Origin: Meles meles
Taxonomy: Eukaryota > Chordata > Mammalia > Carnivora > Mustelidae
DNA: 64,000 nt
NCBI RefSeq assembly: GCF_922984935.1
Contig: NC_060074.1
Span: forward strand, 23,411,501-23,475,500
Reading direction: 5' to 3'
Within the stretch, counting starts at the first letter, position 1. Every line of letters starts with the position of its first letter. The position numbers and the translations under genes were made by a program. Below, piece by piece: positions 1 to 11,330 of this stretch. The notes beneath the pieces were generated by a model. It was not told the DNA's origin. It saw only the letters and a program-made list of their open reading frames with translations, and made no database searches.

Positions 1-255
1 GAATAATACTCCATTGTATATATGGACCATATCTTCTTTATCCATTAGTCCACTGAAGGGCATCTTGATTCTTTCCACAGTTCGGTGACTGTGGCCATTG
101 CTGCTCTGAACGTTAGGGTACAGGTTGCCCTTCTTTTCACTACATCTGTATCTTTGGGGTAAATACCCAGTACTGCAATTGCAGCATCATAGGGAAGCTC
201 TATTTTTAATTTCTTAAGGAATCTCCACACTGTCTTAACATTGGTCTTGACAGAG
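1..255 (-). mobile_element. LINE-1 fragment, minus strand, cut by window edge
   Basis: The reverse complement reads like the 3' part of L1 ORF2: the 'tgggtatttaccccaaagatac' and 'atggagtattattc' regions are recognisable. It is head-to-head with the next, more diverged L1. It carries frame breaks and is not coding. It probably continues beyond base 1. Confidence 0.8.
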
Positions 256-1490
256 ATTTCTTGCACAAGACACTAAAAGCACAGGCAACAAAAGCTAAAA
301 TAAAAGAGTGGGACCACATTAAACTAAAGAATTTCTGCAGAGCAAAGGAAAAAAAATAAATTGAAAAGTCAGCCTATAGAATGGCAGAAAATATTGGGAA
401 ACCATACATTTGATAATGAGTTAAATCCAAAATATATAAATAACTCCCATAACTCAATGGTAAAAAAGAAAACAATCCAATTTAAAAATGGGCAAAGGAT
501 ATGAGTAGTTTTTTCCAAGAAGACGTACAAATAAATGGACAACAGGTATATGAAAAAGTATTCAGTATCAGTAAACATCAGAGAAATTAAAATCAAAACC
601 ACAGTGAGATATCACATCATACCTATTACGATGGCTATTATCAAGAGGGCTAACAATGTTGGTGAGGATGTGGAGAAAAGAGAACTCTTATAAATTGTTG
701 GCAGGGATGTAAAATGTTACAGCCATTATGGAAAACATTATGGCAGTTCCTCAAAAAACAAACAACTGAACTATACCATATGATCCAGCAATCCTACTCC
801 TGAATATATAGCTGAAGGAATTAAAATTGATACCTCAAAGAGATATCTGCATGCCCTGGTTCACTGCAGCATTATTTACAATAGTCAAGATATGCAAACA
901 AACTAAATGTCCTTTGTTAGATAAATGGCAAAGGACAATGTCCCAAACCACACACACACACAGACACATACATGCAGAGGAATATTATTCAACCATAAAA
1001 AAGGAAATCCTGTCATTCATGGACCAATAGAGAGATTATGCTAAGTGAAATTAGCCTTAAAAAATGACAAATACTGTATGATATCACTTACACATGGAAT
1101 CTTAAAAAAAAAAATCTGACTTTATAGAAATAGATAATAAAATGGTGGTTGCCAAGGACTGGGACACAGGGAAATGAGGTAATAAATGTCCAAAGATACA
1201 AATTTTCAGTCATAAGGAAAAAAATCAATTCCAAGGATCTAATATAGAACATGGTGTATACAGTATACAATATTGTATACTGGAAATTTACTGAGAATAA
1301 ATCTTGAGCATTCTTGTCACATACATAAATAAGAAGTTATCTATTTTAGCTATGTGGGGTTATAGATGTGTTAATTATCTTAATCTTGGTAATCATACTA
1401 TAATGTATATGTATTTCAAATAACCATGTGTACACTTTAAATATATGCAAATATTTTTGTAATTATGTCTCAATAAAGTTAAAAATAAAG
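256..1490 (+). mobile_element. LINE-1 3' segment (ORF2 C-terminal remnant and 3' UTR)
   Basis: The order of L1 landmarks is correct on the plus strand. 'gggaccacatt' and 'aatttctgcagagcaaagg' come first, then 'tatgatccagcaatcctactcctg' and 'ttcactgcagcattatttacaatag'. It ends 'tgtctcaataaagttaaaaataaa', as in old L1MA-type 3' ends. A 67-codon remnant of ORF2 survives at 827-1030; the rest is broken by stops and indels. No active element. Confidence 0.85.
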
Positions 1491-2140
1491 ACAAATTCAT
1501 TTCTAATGGGATTTTAAAAAGGTATAGTTTAATGTTGTCAATTTATAATAAAGAATGATAACTATATCAAAAAGTAAAATTATGCTAAAATAGTAGGATT
1601 ATATCTTCTTTCCTTTTTCAAAATTTTAGTAGAAAAAATGGATAAGATGCACTTCTTTTATTTGTAGCTTTCAGGGATCATAAAAACACAATGTTTTCAG
1701 TTTTATATATGTGTGGAGAGAATGTATAGAATTAGAGCTTTAAAAAATCTGGACCGGAAAGGAGCTAGACATCATTTAACCCAATGACTGTTTTTTACAG
1801 ATGAGGAAGTGAGAAATTCTGGGAAGCAAAGTAACTAGCTTGAGTCATGTGGTCACTGCAAAACGAAAAGGAAGCCTTCTGTTTCCTTTCTTCCAGCTTA
1901 GAGACCCTTTGCCATCCTTTGCCATTTTGGATGCATGGGCTGCATTTCTCCTTGAGGTTATGACAATAGCTTTACTTCTTCTAATCTTGGCAAATGAGCA
2001 GCCAAGTTTCTTGAACCTATGGATAATAAGTTGTAGTCAAATTTTTCTCTTTTGCAGAGATTATTTTGAACCAGGTTAAAAATAACTGACTTTAAAAATT
2101 CTTACATTTTAATTTACATGGAATTTTAATATTCCAGTAC
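1491..2140. other. Intron sequence, nothing recognised apart from the MIR-like piece
   Basis: AT-rich sequence with no long open frame supported by codon pattern, no RNA gene and no other repeat that I can name. Confidence 0.6.
1745..1860 (+). repeat. MIR-like ancient repeat fragment
   Basis: Contains 'ttttttacagatgaggaag' followed by 'ggaagcaaagtaactagcttgagtcatgtggtc', the pattern of the MIR 3' half (acagatgaggaaactgaggc ... aagtaacttgcccaaggtca). Strongly diverged. Confidence 0.5.
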
Positions 2141-2145
2141 AACTT

Positions 2146-2306
2146 TAAAGTTATATATATATATAAAGTTATATATGTTATATATAATTTAAAATTATGT
2201 ATATGTATATATATACATATGTACATGCATAAACTATGTATATACATAGTTTTAGCTTTATGTTTAGTGTGTGTGTGTATGTATGTGTGTATATATATAT
2301 AGTTTT
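2146..2306. repeat. TA/TG simple-sequence tract with perfect palindrome
   Basis: Runs of TATATA, then TGTGTGTATG repeats. It includes a perfect 22-base palindrome, AAACTATGTA-TATACATAGTTT split at its centre (2231-2252). Confidence 0.8.
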
Positions 2307-4287
2307 CAGGTGTAAGAACGTTTTAGGAGAACCCGAGTAGGAAATGTGTTCAAGTTATTACACTATAACAATACATGTTTTTCTGTTGATACTATTGAAG
2401 CAAAGTGTACATTTAAAGCACTCAATATTGACCTAAACTGTAATAAAATCTAATACATTTTAGTTTGAAAGTTGAATAAAAACAGATTAATATAAAAATG
2501 TAAATTAAGACTAGAAAGGACCATGGGAAATAATGTATTTCAGACTCCAGATATAACTTCAACTGCCTTCAAGGAAGTAGCGCTAGCCCATGGTAAAGAT
2601 TATCCTAATTCCCTCATTTAGTTATTCTGATACTTATTTAACATCATTATGTTTGTAAAAACTATTTTTTCCTCATTAAAACCTTGCTGAAATAAAAACA
2701 AGAAACAGTACTGTTTTTATGTAAGAACTATTAAGAAAATACTCTCCTTCTCACCCGTACGCCTTTCTCTATGCCCCATGACTCAAGAGTTTGCAAACAA
2801 GTTTCCTAAGTGGGAACCACTTACTTGTTTCAGAGTAGTTTAAACTTGGTAAATTTTAGCACCCATTCTTCCTCAAGGGAAAAAATAAATTGACTTCAAT
2901 TGTAAGCCTACTATTTTATCAGCCTCTTAAGGGGGCATTTTTCAACCCTACTAGCAGCTAATTAAAGGAACACAGTATCTGTCTCAAACCATCTGGCCTA
3001 CTAGATGTTGTTGACAAATGTAACGGTTTCCAAGCCGCATGTAGTGAAACTATTTAAGTTAATAAATTACGTAGCCATGGTAGAAAACCACCTGACAGCA
3101 CTTGTGAGAGCCACACTGATGCCCAACATTATCCATGGCTTGTAACTGCAGCTTTCAGGCAAGATCAGCTCCAGGATATATTAGCTTTCCTACAGACTCA
3201 AAATCCCTTATTTACAGTAGTGTCACACATGTACATAATTGGAAAGGTAGAATTTAGTTTTTACCTGCAAAGCATATGGTTTATAAATGTAACAGTGTAA
3301 CATATATTATTATCTACTGTGTTTATTACTTTACATAGATCTGGTTTGTTGCTGATTCCCCTCATAAAAATAATAACCAGAGATCTGAATTGCAATTTTT
3401 ACAATTATATGATTTTATTTAAAATTATATATAAAAATGAATGTAGTCAAAAAGTTAATGTTTCTATGACTATTGGTGTCTTGGGACATAAGGTTCTGAT
3501 GCCTATTTATGATAGGGATATAGAGAATGTTGAACACACACAAAATTGATGAACTTATTTTTTCACTTTAAATATTTTAGGATGGCTGATAATTTTTGGA
3601 ATAGAGAACCAGAAATAAAGGATAAGTCTGAAAATGGGAAAGATAAAATATACTTGTGTCAGTTCACCCTATCAAAAAATATGTACATCCTGTAGATTAT
3701 ATTCCACATTCACAAGTATGAGTATACGTTTGTATGTATGAGCACAGACACGTGCACACATACACACACAAACACCAGTCAATTTAAGTCATTTTTGGAT
3801 CTTGAATGAATCATACCACTATTTGCAAATATTTTCTTTGCTAGTTGGTAAAAGTACCAGAAAACCAAACCCTGATAGAAACTCACTGGCCTATATATTG
3901 AACAGAGCGATCTGTAAACCCAAAATTTTGATGAACTATATTTTGCAGTTAGTTTATTCAAGTCTTCCCAACACACATACTATAAGGGGAGACTCTCAGA
4001 TAAAATTTTGTCCTTATGTAATCTTGATAATGTATTTTTAAATGCTTGTAAGTATTTGATATACATGTTTTATTCCCCAATCTTTAAACAATTTACTTAT
4101 CTCCCCAAATGCTCAAATAAAAATCATTTCCATGCTGATTTTATAAAGTAACTTAAATAAAAAATGCAGTTTAAACAATTCACTAAAATGTTTTCCTAAT
4201 TTGCTTAAATTCTATCTCCTGCAGTTTTATTTTTTTTACAACACAGGTAATAAATGTTTTGTTTTTTTTTTTCCTTTAAATAACCAT
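2307..4287. other. Intron sequence without recognisable repeats or genes
   Basis: About 2 kb of largely unique-looking sequence. 3716-3775 is a degenerate TATG/CACA stretch. Several open frames of 60-80 codons here overlap on both strands and show no coding character. Confidence 0.55.
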
Positions 4288-4785
4288 ATTATGCTGAGTG
4301 AAGTAAGTCAAGCAGAGAAAGTCAATTATATGGTTTCACTTACTTGTGGAACATAAGGGATAATCCGGAGAGCATTAGGAGAAGGAAAGTAAAGTGAAGG
4401 GGGGGACATTAGACGGGGGAGAGGAACCAAGAGAGACTGTGGACTCCCGGAAACAAACTAAGGGTGTTAGAGAGGAGGAAATTTGGGGGGAAGGGTGAGG
4501 CTGGTGTGGGTATTAAGGAGGGCACGTATTGCATAGAGCACTGGGTATTACATGTAAACAGTGAGTCTTGGAACGCTACATCAAAAACTAATGATGTATT
4601 CCATCACCAAATACTAATGTACATCAAAAACTAATGATGTATTGTATCACCATACAGTACATACATACATACACTAACATAACACATAACACATAATACA
4701 TAATGATGTATTGTATTACCATACATTACATACATACACACATACACTAACATAACACAATAAAAATTTTTTAAAAACTATATTA
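4288..4785 (+). mobile_element. LINE-1 3' end (carnivore type), 5'-truncated
   Basis: Starts at 'ttatgctgagtgaagtaag' and carries 'atggtttcacttacttgtgg', 'gagcactgggtatta' and an A-rich end, which match the carnivore L1 3' region. The tail holds an imperfect 69-base tandem duplication (about 4632-4700 and 4701-4760). Confidence 0.85.
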
Positions 4786-5262
4786 CAGATATCTGTTTGA
4801 ATATTACCTTGTATTTTAAATACTGGTTTTCTTCTGTTTTTCTTTTTTAAATCAAAATGAGATTTAATCCAAACTGAGAATTTTCCTTGAACTCAAAATT
4901 TTTTATTCATTCATGGACCAGGACATGAACTCCTTAAGACATGACATGTATAAATATTTTAGTGTACCAACATAAGCATTTATATACTGCAGATGGATTC
5001 AAAATGTAGACATTTTTAACCAAAGATCTTTTACAATGATATAAGCATCTGGATGGGGTTCAAGATGGGGTTCAAAGCCAACCACTCTTTTTTTTTCAAT
5101 ATGTTTCTGGTATGTACAAGCCCTGTCTCCCAGCTCCATTCCACAAAGGAAATACTACTCTAACATTCAAAGTTTACTGAAAATATCAATTAAGGGGGAA
5201 AAAGGTATCTCTTAAGAAAATAAAAAAAGAATGATAACAAGATCTGTGAAAGAAAGAAAAAA
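4786..5262. other. Intron sequence, nothing recognised
   Basis: AT-rich; no repeat, RNA or coding feature seen. Confidence 0.55.
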
Positions 5263-5273
5263 AGATCTTCTTG

Positions 5274-5470
5274 GGGCGCCTAGGTGGCTCAGTGGTTTAA
5301 GCCGCTGCCTTCGGCTCAGGTCATGATCTCAGGGTCCTGGGATCAAGTCCCACGTCGGGCTCTCTGCACTGAAGGGAGCCTGCTTCCCTCTCACTCTCTC
5401 TGCCTGCCTCTCTGCCTACTTGTGATCTCTCTCTGTCAAAATTAATAAATAAAATCTTTAAAAAAAAAAA
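5274..5470 (+). mobile_element. CAN SINE (SINEC), full length
   Basis: tRNA-related head 'ggggcgcctaggtggctcag', CT-rich middle and (A)n tail. The target-site duplication agatcttcttg flanks it (5263-5273 and 5471-5481). It shares 'gaagggagcctgcttccctctcac' type changes with the copy at 60098. In antisense orientation to ERBB4. Confidence 0.95.
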
Positions 5471-5481
5471 AGATCTTCTTG

Positions 5482-6560
5482 ACATTTTTATGATTCCATG
5501 AATATATAAGGCATGATATAGCAGAGTGAAAATTGGAGACCAGTGACCAAGTTCAGCCAGAAAGCATGCTATTTTTCCTGCATAATAATTAAAAATTTAG
5601 TAAGTCACGAATTTTTAAGTTGGGTATATTTACATAACTTTTCATATTTCCAATTTTTTTAAATTAATAAGTCCACAACAGTTTTAGAACTGTGTTAAGT
5701 TATCCTCTTTAGATAGGACCTATATTCTCCAGTCCCAAACACTCCCTGTTGCCTCCTTAAGTTATTGAACACAGCCAAACATTATTAACATTTCTATTCT
5801 ACGGGGAAACAAATCCCTTCATAATTTTGGTGTATGAGTGCCTACATTCACACACTAGGAATTCTGATGAATATACGTATTTCATGATATTCTCCTTCCC
5901 CGAGAATATCTTCCTGCACATGCCTTTTTGAACCTCCAGTCTTTCAAATAAAAATAATCAAGAATCAAAGGAGCTACAGTTTTACTAAGAAAAGACAGGG
6001 CATTTATTCTTCTTGCTTCTTTATTGTTGGAGAATGTCATGTTTCTCAATTTACTAATTCACTATTATATTTAAACTATTTAAATCCTAAAACCCATTAG
6101 AATACACTATAGCCAATACAGAAAAAAGAAAAATAAATCCCTTTCAATCTCTAAATGACTCTCCAAAGAATTCAGATATACTTTTTGCAAAAAAACCAGT
6201 TCAACATTTTTAGTTGACGTCTAGTATTTTCATTTACATATATATATATTCCATGTTAGGGCCAGGAGTTTCACCATGACTAATATATTTAGTCTAATCT
6301 ATTATGATTAATTAAATTCTTTCACTCAGGGAGTCACCCAAGATATAATGAGACAGTATTTTTATGATAATGTATTAATACATTAATATTTAGATCTTTC
6401 TGGAAATCCATCAAGGTATTTGAGAGTTCTCTAAAAAATGTTTCATAACCCTGATAGCTCTACCTATTTCTCTTAAAAACACATACACACATTTTTTTTT
6501 CTATAGTTTGAGATCTTAATTAGTAGTGGTAACTACTGAGGTATACAGAAGAAAAAGCAT
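5482..6560. other. Intron sequence, nothing recognised
   Basis: AT-rich sequence with a short (AT)n at 6237-6249. No feature identified. Confidence 0.55.
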
Positions 6561-6564
6561 GAAA

Positions 6565-6775
6565 GGTTCTAAGCCCCAAACTGAGTAAGCATCAGAATAA
6601 CCTGGGCCCTTCCAAAAATACATGCCTAGGCTGTATCTATGGAGATTCTGATCAAGTGGATTTGAGTATATCAATAAATCAGAATGTCTCAGAGCAGGGC
6701 CCTGTCATAGTGTTTTCTTTTAAACTCTCTGCATGATTTTAATTTTTAGTAGGATTGGGAGCCACTGGACCAGAT
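6565..6775 (+). mobile_element. MER5-like hAT DNA-transposon relic
   Basis: The order 'gcatcagaataacctgggccc', 'ggagattctgat', 'agcagggccctgtcatagtgttttc' and 'ggattgggagccactggacca' fits the non-autonomous MER5 family by memory. Heavily diverged; no terminal repeats resolved. Confidence 0.5.
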
Positions 6776-6806
6776 AAGCAATAACCTTAAAAAAGTCTTA
6801 ATCTTA

Positions 6807-6988
6807 GGGGCGCCTGGGTGGCTCAGTGGGTTAAAGCCTCTGCCTTCGGCTCAGGTCATGATCCCAGGGTCCTGGGATTGAGCCCAGCATCGGGCTCTCT
6901 GCTCAGCGGGAAGCCTGCTTCCTCCTCTCTCTCTGCCTGCCTCTCTGCCTAGTTGTGATTTCTCTCTGTCAAATAAATAAAATAAAAT
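6807..6988 (+). mobile_element. CAN SINE (SINEC), full length
   Basis: Young-type SINE with head 'ggggcgcctgggtggctcag' and 'ttaaagcctctgcc' diagnostic bases. The 15-base duplication aaagtcttaatctta is perfect at 6792-6806 and 6989-7003. Antisense to ERBB4. Confidence 0.95.
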
Positions 6989-7003
6989 AAAGTCTTAATC
7001 TTA

Positions 7004-7398
7004 AAATAATTCTCCTGAATTATCTGGATATTTAAACAGAAGTGTTTAGTTCAGTTAAACAACTGTTGGTTGGCTATGATAAAATTGTATGAAATGCCAT
7101 AGTGGATTCCTAAGAAGTGTTCTTCATACTCAACAAGTCTGTAACTAATGAGAATCAGGGGATTTAACATACATGAAATAGTATTAAATTAAAAAGTACT
7201 TCAGCAACTTGGTACTATATAACTGATGCCTTCCTATTAGTACCAAATTACTAAAGGTCTTGAACTGAGGCAGAATAGTTTATATATTTTATACTTGACA
7301 TGATAGTTTATCAAATATATTTTTTAAGTAAAGGAATTGAAATTGTTTATAAACCCAGTGTTTACTTCTCACTTCTCAAAGGACTATTAAGGGAAATG
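7004..7398. other. Intron sequence, nothing recognised
   Basis: AT-rich, no identifiable feature. Confidence 0.5.
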
Positions 7399-7760
7399 AG
7401 AATAATTGGTCAGCAAAGGCTATTGCAGTACCTTAGGTGTGCGCCTGTGAGTCTGGATAGGAATGATGATAAAGGGACTGGCTTAAGACATTTTTCAAAG
7501 GATGACTGAAAAAAAGGAAGATGATAGCTAGAGTCAATAACAACAACCATTCGTGTCTGAAGGAATGTTAAAGTGATGGTTCCTTTAGCAGAGACAAGAA
7601 CACAGAAGTTTGAGAAAGAACACTGTTTGGGGAGGAAATAGGATGGGTTTGGATCCGTTGAAGTTAACATGATGGGAGACACTTAGTTGGAAATATCCAC
7701 AAGATAACTGGAGATTTAGAAAAGAAACTTGAGTAAAAAAGCTGAAGATAAGCAAAAGAG
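7399..7760 (+). repeat. Old interspersed repeat, family name not established
   Basis: 'ggctattgcagtacc', 'gaagttaacatgatgggagacacttagttgg' and 'ggaaatatccacaagataactgg' resemble a widespread old mammalian repeat whose other parts appear at 33470-33790 and 62281-63030. The 90-codon minus-strand frame inside it is accidental. Confidence 0.4.
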
Positions 7761-7883
7761 AAAAACAGGTATTTATTCATGTTATCTTTCTACCTCAAGT
7801 CTCAGCTATATTTGGGGGGCAAAGGTCACTCTACAAGTGACTTCTCATAATGAGATAATACTCTATCAAAACATTTAAATACC

Positions 7884-8072
7884 GGGGCGCCTGGGTGGCT
7901 CAGTGGGTTAAAGCCTCTGCCTTCGGCTCAGGTCATGATCTCAGGGTCCTGGGATCGAGCCCTGCATCGGGCTCTCTGCTCTGCAGGGAGCCTGCTTCCT
8001 CCTCTCTCTCTGCCTGCCTCTCTGCCTGCTTGTGATTTCTGTCTGTCAAATAAATAAAATATTAAAAAAAAA
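7884..8072 (+). mobile_element. CAN SINE (SINEC), full length
   Basis: Young-type copy, 'ttaaagcctctgcc' subgroup. Target-site duplication atttaaatacc at 7873-7883 and 8073-8083. Third plus-strand SINE in 2.8 kb. Confidence 0.95.
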
Positions 8073-8254
8073 ATTTAAATACCAAACTTACTGACAGTGA
8101 TTGCTAATATATACTCCCTTTCCTCTGGATTTATTTTTTTTCTTACAGACACAATGTCTAGTTCACAAACCGCTAGTTTAGCATTTTAAACTCACTCTTT
8201 ATTGATCAAATGAGTAAAGGAATATAAACTGCCTCAGGTAAATTATCCACCACT

Positions 8255-8530
8255 TCACTGAGAGTTTCTTTGCATGGCCTTTATTTATTTAATGGGTTTG
8301 CATAATAAGGATTCACCCACACGGTTTAGTTCTCCTTCCTCCAGGCTGGTTACCTAGCTGTCCTAATTACCCAGTAATTAAAATAAAACCACTCCAGATA
8401 ATTGGCAGTCTTCTCTAATTGAAAACTGGGTAGATAATCATTGGCCTAAGGAAATGCCCCACTCTCTTACTGTAATATGAATTACCATCTGTCTATTAAA
8501 TTAGTCATTGTAAAATATTAACATATAAAT
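8255..8530. promoter_or_regulatory. Candidate intronic regulatory element with paired TAATTA sites
   Basis: The segment is repeat-free and rich in TAAT cores. TAATTAC-CCA-GTAATTA at 8364-8380 is a 7-base inverted repeat with 3-base spacer, the arrangement bound by paired-class homeodomain dimers. Conservation cannot be tested here. Confidence 0.3.
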
Positions 8531-10390
8531 GACTACAGTACAGGCATTATAAAAGTGGTCCTAGCATTTAAAATTTTTTCTCATTTTTTTTTCATTTTCT
8601 TGACTTACCAACCAATTTCTTTCTAGGAAACAGTAAGGAAATGTATTCTAGGGTTGATGAGGGAGGGGCTATGGTTATATTGATAATGTCTACCCTAGTA
8701 TCCAAAGTATTTTCTCTCCAGTAAACAACATAAACATTGAACCAAGGAGCTACAACAAATTACATAAAAATTTTTATTCATTCATCCATAGACCTGAGAG
8801 CTCCCAAATTTGTCATGTAAGACAACACAATTACTTCCGGGGAGGTAGGAGTAAAGACAAAAAAAAAAAAAAAGGTAAGTTAAAAAAAAAAAAAAAAACC
8901 TGGAATCTTAAAAACTGTCCAGTGAACTAAAAAAATCCTTGAAATACAATTGGCATATATTGAGGAAAGACCCTAACTCTGCCCTTCCTGAAAGGGTAAT
9001 TCTATTTGAATGAGAAAAGAGGGAGAAAATTCATAAATATCAACAGATCCTAAACACAACATGAGTAGACATTATGAAAGGGGGTAATCTGATTTTTTGC
9101 TCTATATAGATTACAACACTCATGCTACAACACTGTCTTTGTAGACATTCTTATATGCAGCAAATGATAGCAGCAGTAATATCTTCAGTTAGAAAAAACA
9201 AAGATACACAGTCACATTATCTAACAACACTAAGTAGACAAAAATAGGATGAACACATTCTCCTTTCCCAGTCAAAGCCAATCCTGAACTAAAAGAATGA
9301 CCCCCTCCCCCAAATCCTCTATTATTGACTTATTATTGACTTATCTATTTGCTGGCATGTAGTAGGTCTTATAGAATGTAAAACTGATTTTGAATGTGGA
9401 CTGATGATGTTCTAGACAAGGTCAAACCTTGATCCATGTAAATACTCATCAACTGATTAGGCAGAAATTACTTAAGATTACTGAAAAGTCAAACTAGCTC
9501 TATAGCTATCTAACAAAATAAGGGAAAAACAGAATTGCAATGAACGTGAAAAAAAAAAAAAAACTCCCAATGACATACTTCTTTGACAATCACTGAAAGC
9601 AGATATTTTTAGAATTTTAGATTTAGTATGCATGTATTTGTAACCAGAGTCAGACTTTACTCTAGAAGTCATATCTATCTTGAAATATTTGCTCCAGTCT
9701 GAAGAACAGAAGAATCACTTTCCTTAAACCCTATCAATCACTGCCCAGTATGAGAAAAGATCAAGCTCAGTCTTGTTTTTTTTCTTCACAGAACCTGATA
9801 CAAACTGTAGAGTATTTTAGATACTTAGTTATGACAAGATGGTTTTATGTTCAAACGCAAAGAAAAACTCCTTAAAAAATCATTTTGTGGAAGCAAGATG
9901 AAGGAGAAGGCTTTTAATACCTAGAACTATAACTGAATGATTTAGAATCATAAGTGACAAAGGGTCTGGGATGTCTGAAAGATAAACAGAAATATAAATT
10001 TTATTCTATTATTAAAAATTCAGTTTATACTTTTATACTTAGCTTTACCATGGCTTTTTCTCCTCTATATTCTTTTATGTACAAAGAACAGTAGCATGTA
10101 AATCAAGCTATTTCTGTTAATTAATGAAAAACTATACTTGTCCTGAAAGTATACTTCTCATGGATTATTTACACTCTAAGTCCCATGACACTAAAGAATG
10201 TGGTGCATTTTTCTTCTTTATGAATGTATATTAGATTTAAAATGACTTGAATAACCAAGATGCAAAAATATTAAAACTATAAGAGATATATTAACGTAGG
10301 GTAGACATTACAAAATGACAGGGAGCCTCCCTCTCTCCATATGTGTGTGTATTCACACATACATACACTTACACAGACACACACACACTA
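8531..10390. other. Intron sequence with poly(A) runs
   Basis: Only poly(A) tracts at 8859-8875, 8883-8898 and 9549-9563 and a CA/TG-rich stretch at 10340-10388 stand out. No gene or named repeat. Confidence 0.55.
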
Positions 10391-10391
10391 T

Positions 10392-10740
10392 AGACTGTAT
10401 GTTTGTGTTCCTTCAAATTCATAGGTTGAAACTTAACCACTAATGTGATGGTATTGGAAGATAGGGACTTTGAGAAGTGATTAGGTCACAAGGTTGGAGC
10501 CCTCGTGAATGGGTTAGTGCTCTTATAAGAGACCCCAGAAAGAGATCCCTTGCACCTTCTGCCATATGAGGAAACAATGAGAGATGAACCAGTAAGTGGG
10601 TTTTCAATAGACACCAAATCTGCTGGCACCTTTATCTTGGGTCTTCATAGCCTCTATAACTATGAGAAACAATATTTGTTGTTTAAGCCACTCAGCCTAT
10701 GATATTCAGTTACAACAGTCCAAATGGACTAACACACACA
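10392..10740 (+). mobile_element. Old interspersed repeat resembling a MaLR-type solo LTR
   Basis: 'tgtatgtttgtgttccttca', 'tgatggtattggaagatagg', 'gtgattaggtcacaaggttgg', 'agccctcgtgaatgggttag' and a close 'ggactaacacaca' form a familiar high-copy mammalian unit of about 350 bases. I place it with MaLR-like LTRs by resemblance, but an old L1 3' end is the alternative. There is no internal coding region. Confidence 0.45.
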
Positions 10741-11107
10741 ATTTTTTTCTTACTCTTTTTTTTTAACTATTCTAAAATTTTATAATTTCTTTCCTTAATA
10801 AATTCAACCATGAAGCAACGTTGTTCCATTATAACTTTCAAAATTAGCATCTGCTGCCTGGAAAGAAAACCAATTATATGTTGAGTTTATGTCCTATCTG
10901 CCCCCAAATTTAGGTCTGCTGAATAAATATTTATGTTTTCATTTGCTTTGGACAGCTGCTAAAATGCACAATTTTCTGGAAAGCTACATCTTATCATACA
11001 TAAAATAATCCCACTTTGAAAAATCACTTTGTTATTACACTAAGCTAATGTCAAATAGATAAATAGCATTACTTAACAATAAAAATAAAAACTATCATTT
11101 TCAAGTA
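10741..11107. other. Intron sequence, nothing recognised
   Basis: AT-rich, no identifiable feature. Confidence 0.5.
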
Positions 11108-11330
11108 TTTATAATTTTCACTGCATTGTGCTAGGGACTTTATACACATTATATCACTTAATCTTTATACTAGTTCTGTGAGGTAGGTGTTATTTTCCTA
11201 TTCCATAATTTAGTGTACTCTGGCAAATAGAAGATGAATAATTTGCCCAGGGTTACACAGATCATAAATGTCTGAGCTATATTTTTTTATCTTAAGTCTG
11301 CCTGACCTCAAATTTAAATCTCCACTATTA
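11108..11330 (+). mobile_element. MIR SINE
   Basis: 'gcattgtgctagggacttta', 'cacttaatctttatac', 'tgtgaggtaggtgttatt', 'ttgcccagggttacacag' follow the MIR consensus in order. An old tRNA-derived SINE shared by mammals. Confidence 0.8.

Noticed and set aside
827..1030. Intact reverse transcriptase segment
   Set aside because: Only a 67-codon L1 ORF2 remnant; flanked by stops and frameshifts, so inactive.
5274..5345. tRNA gene in the SINE heads
   Set aside because: The head resembles tRNA with a Pol III A-box-like 'tggctcagtgg', but it cannot fold as a complete tRNA and is part of each SINE.
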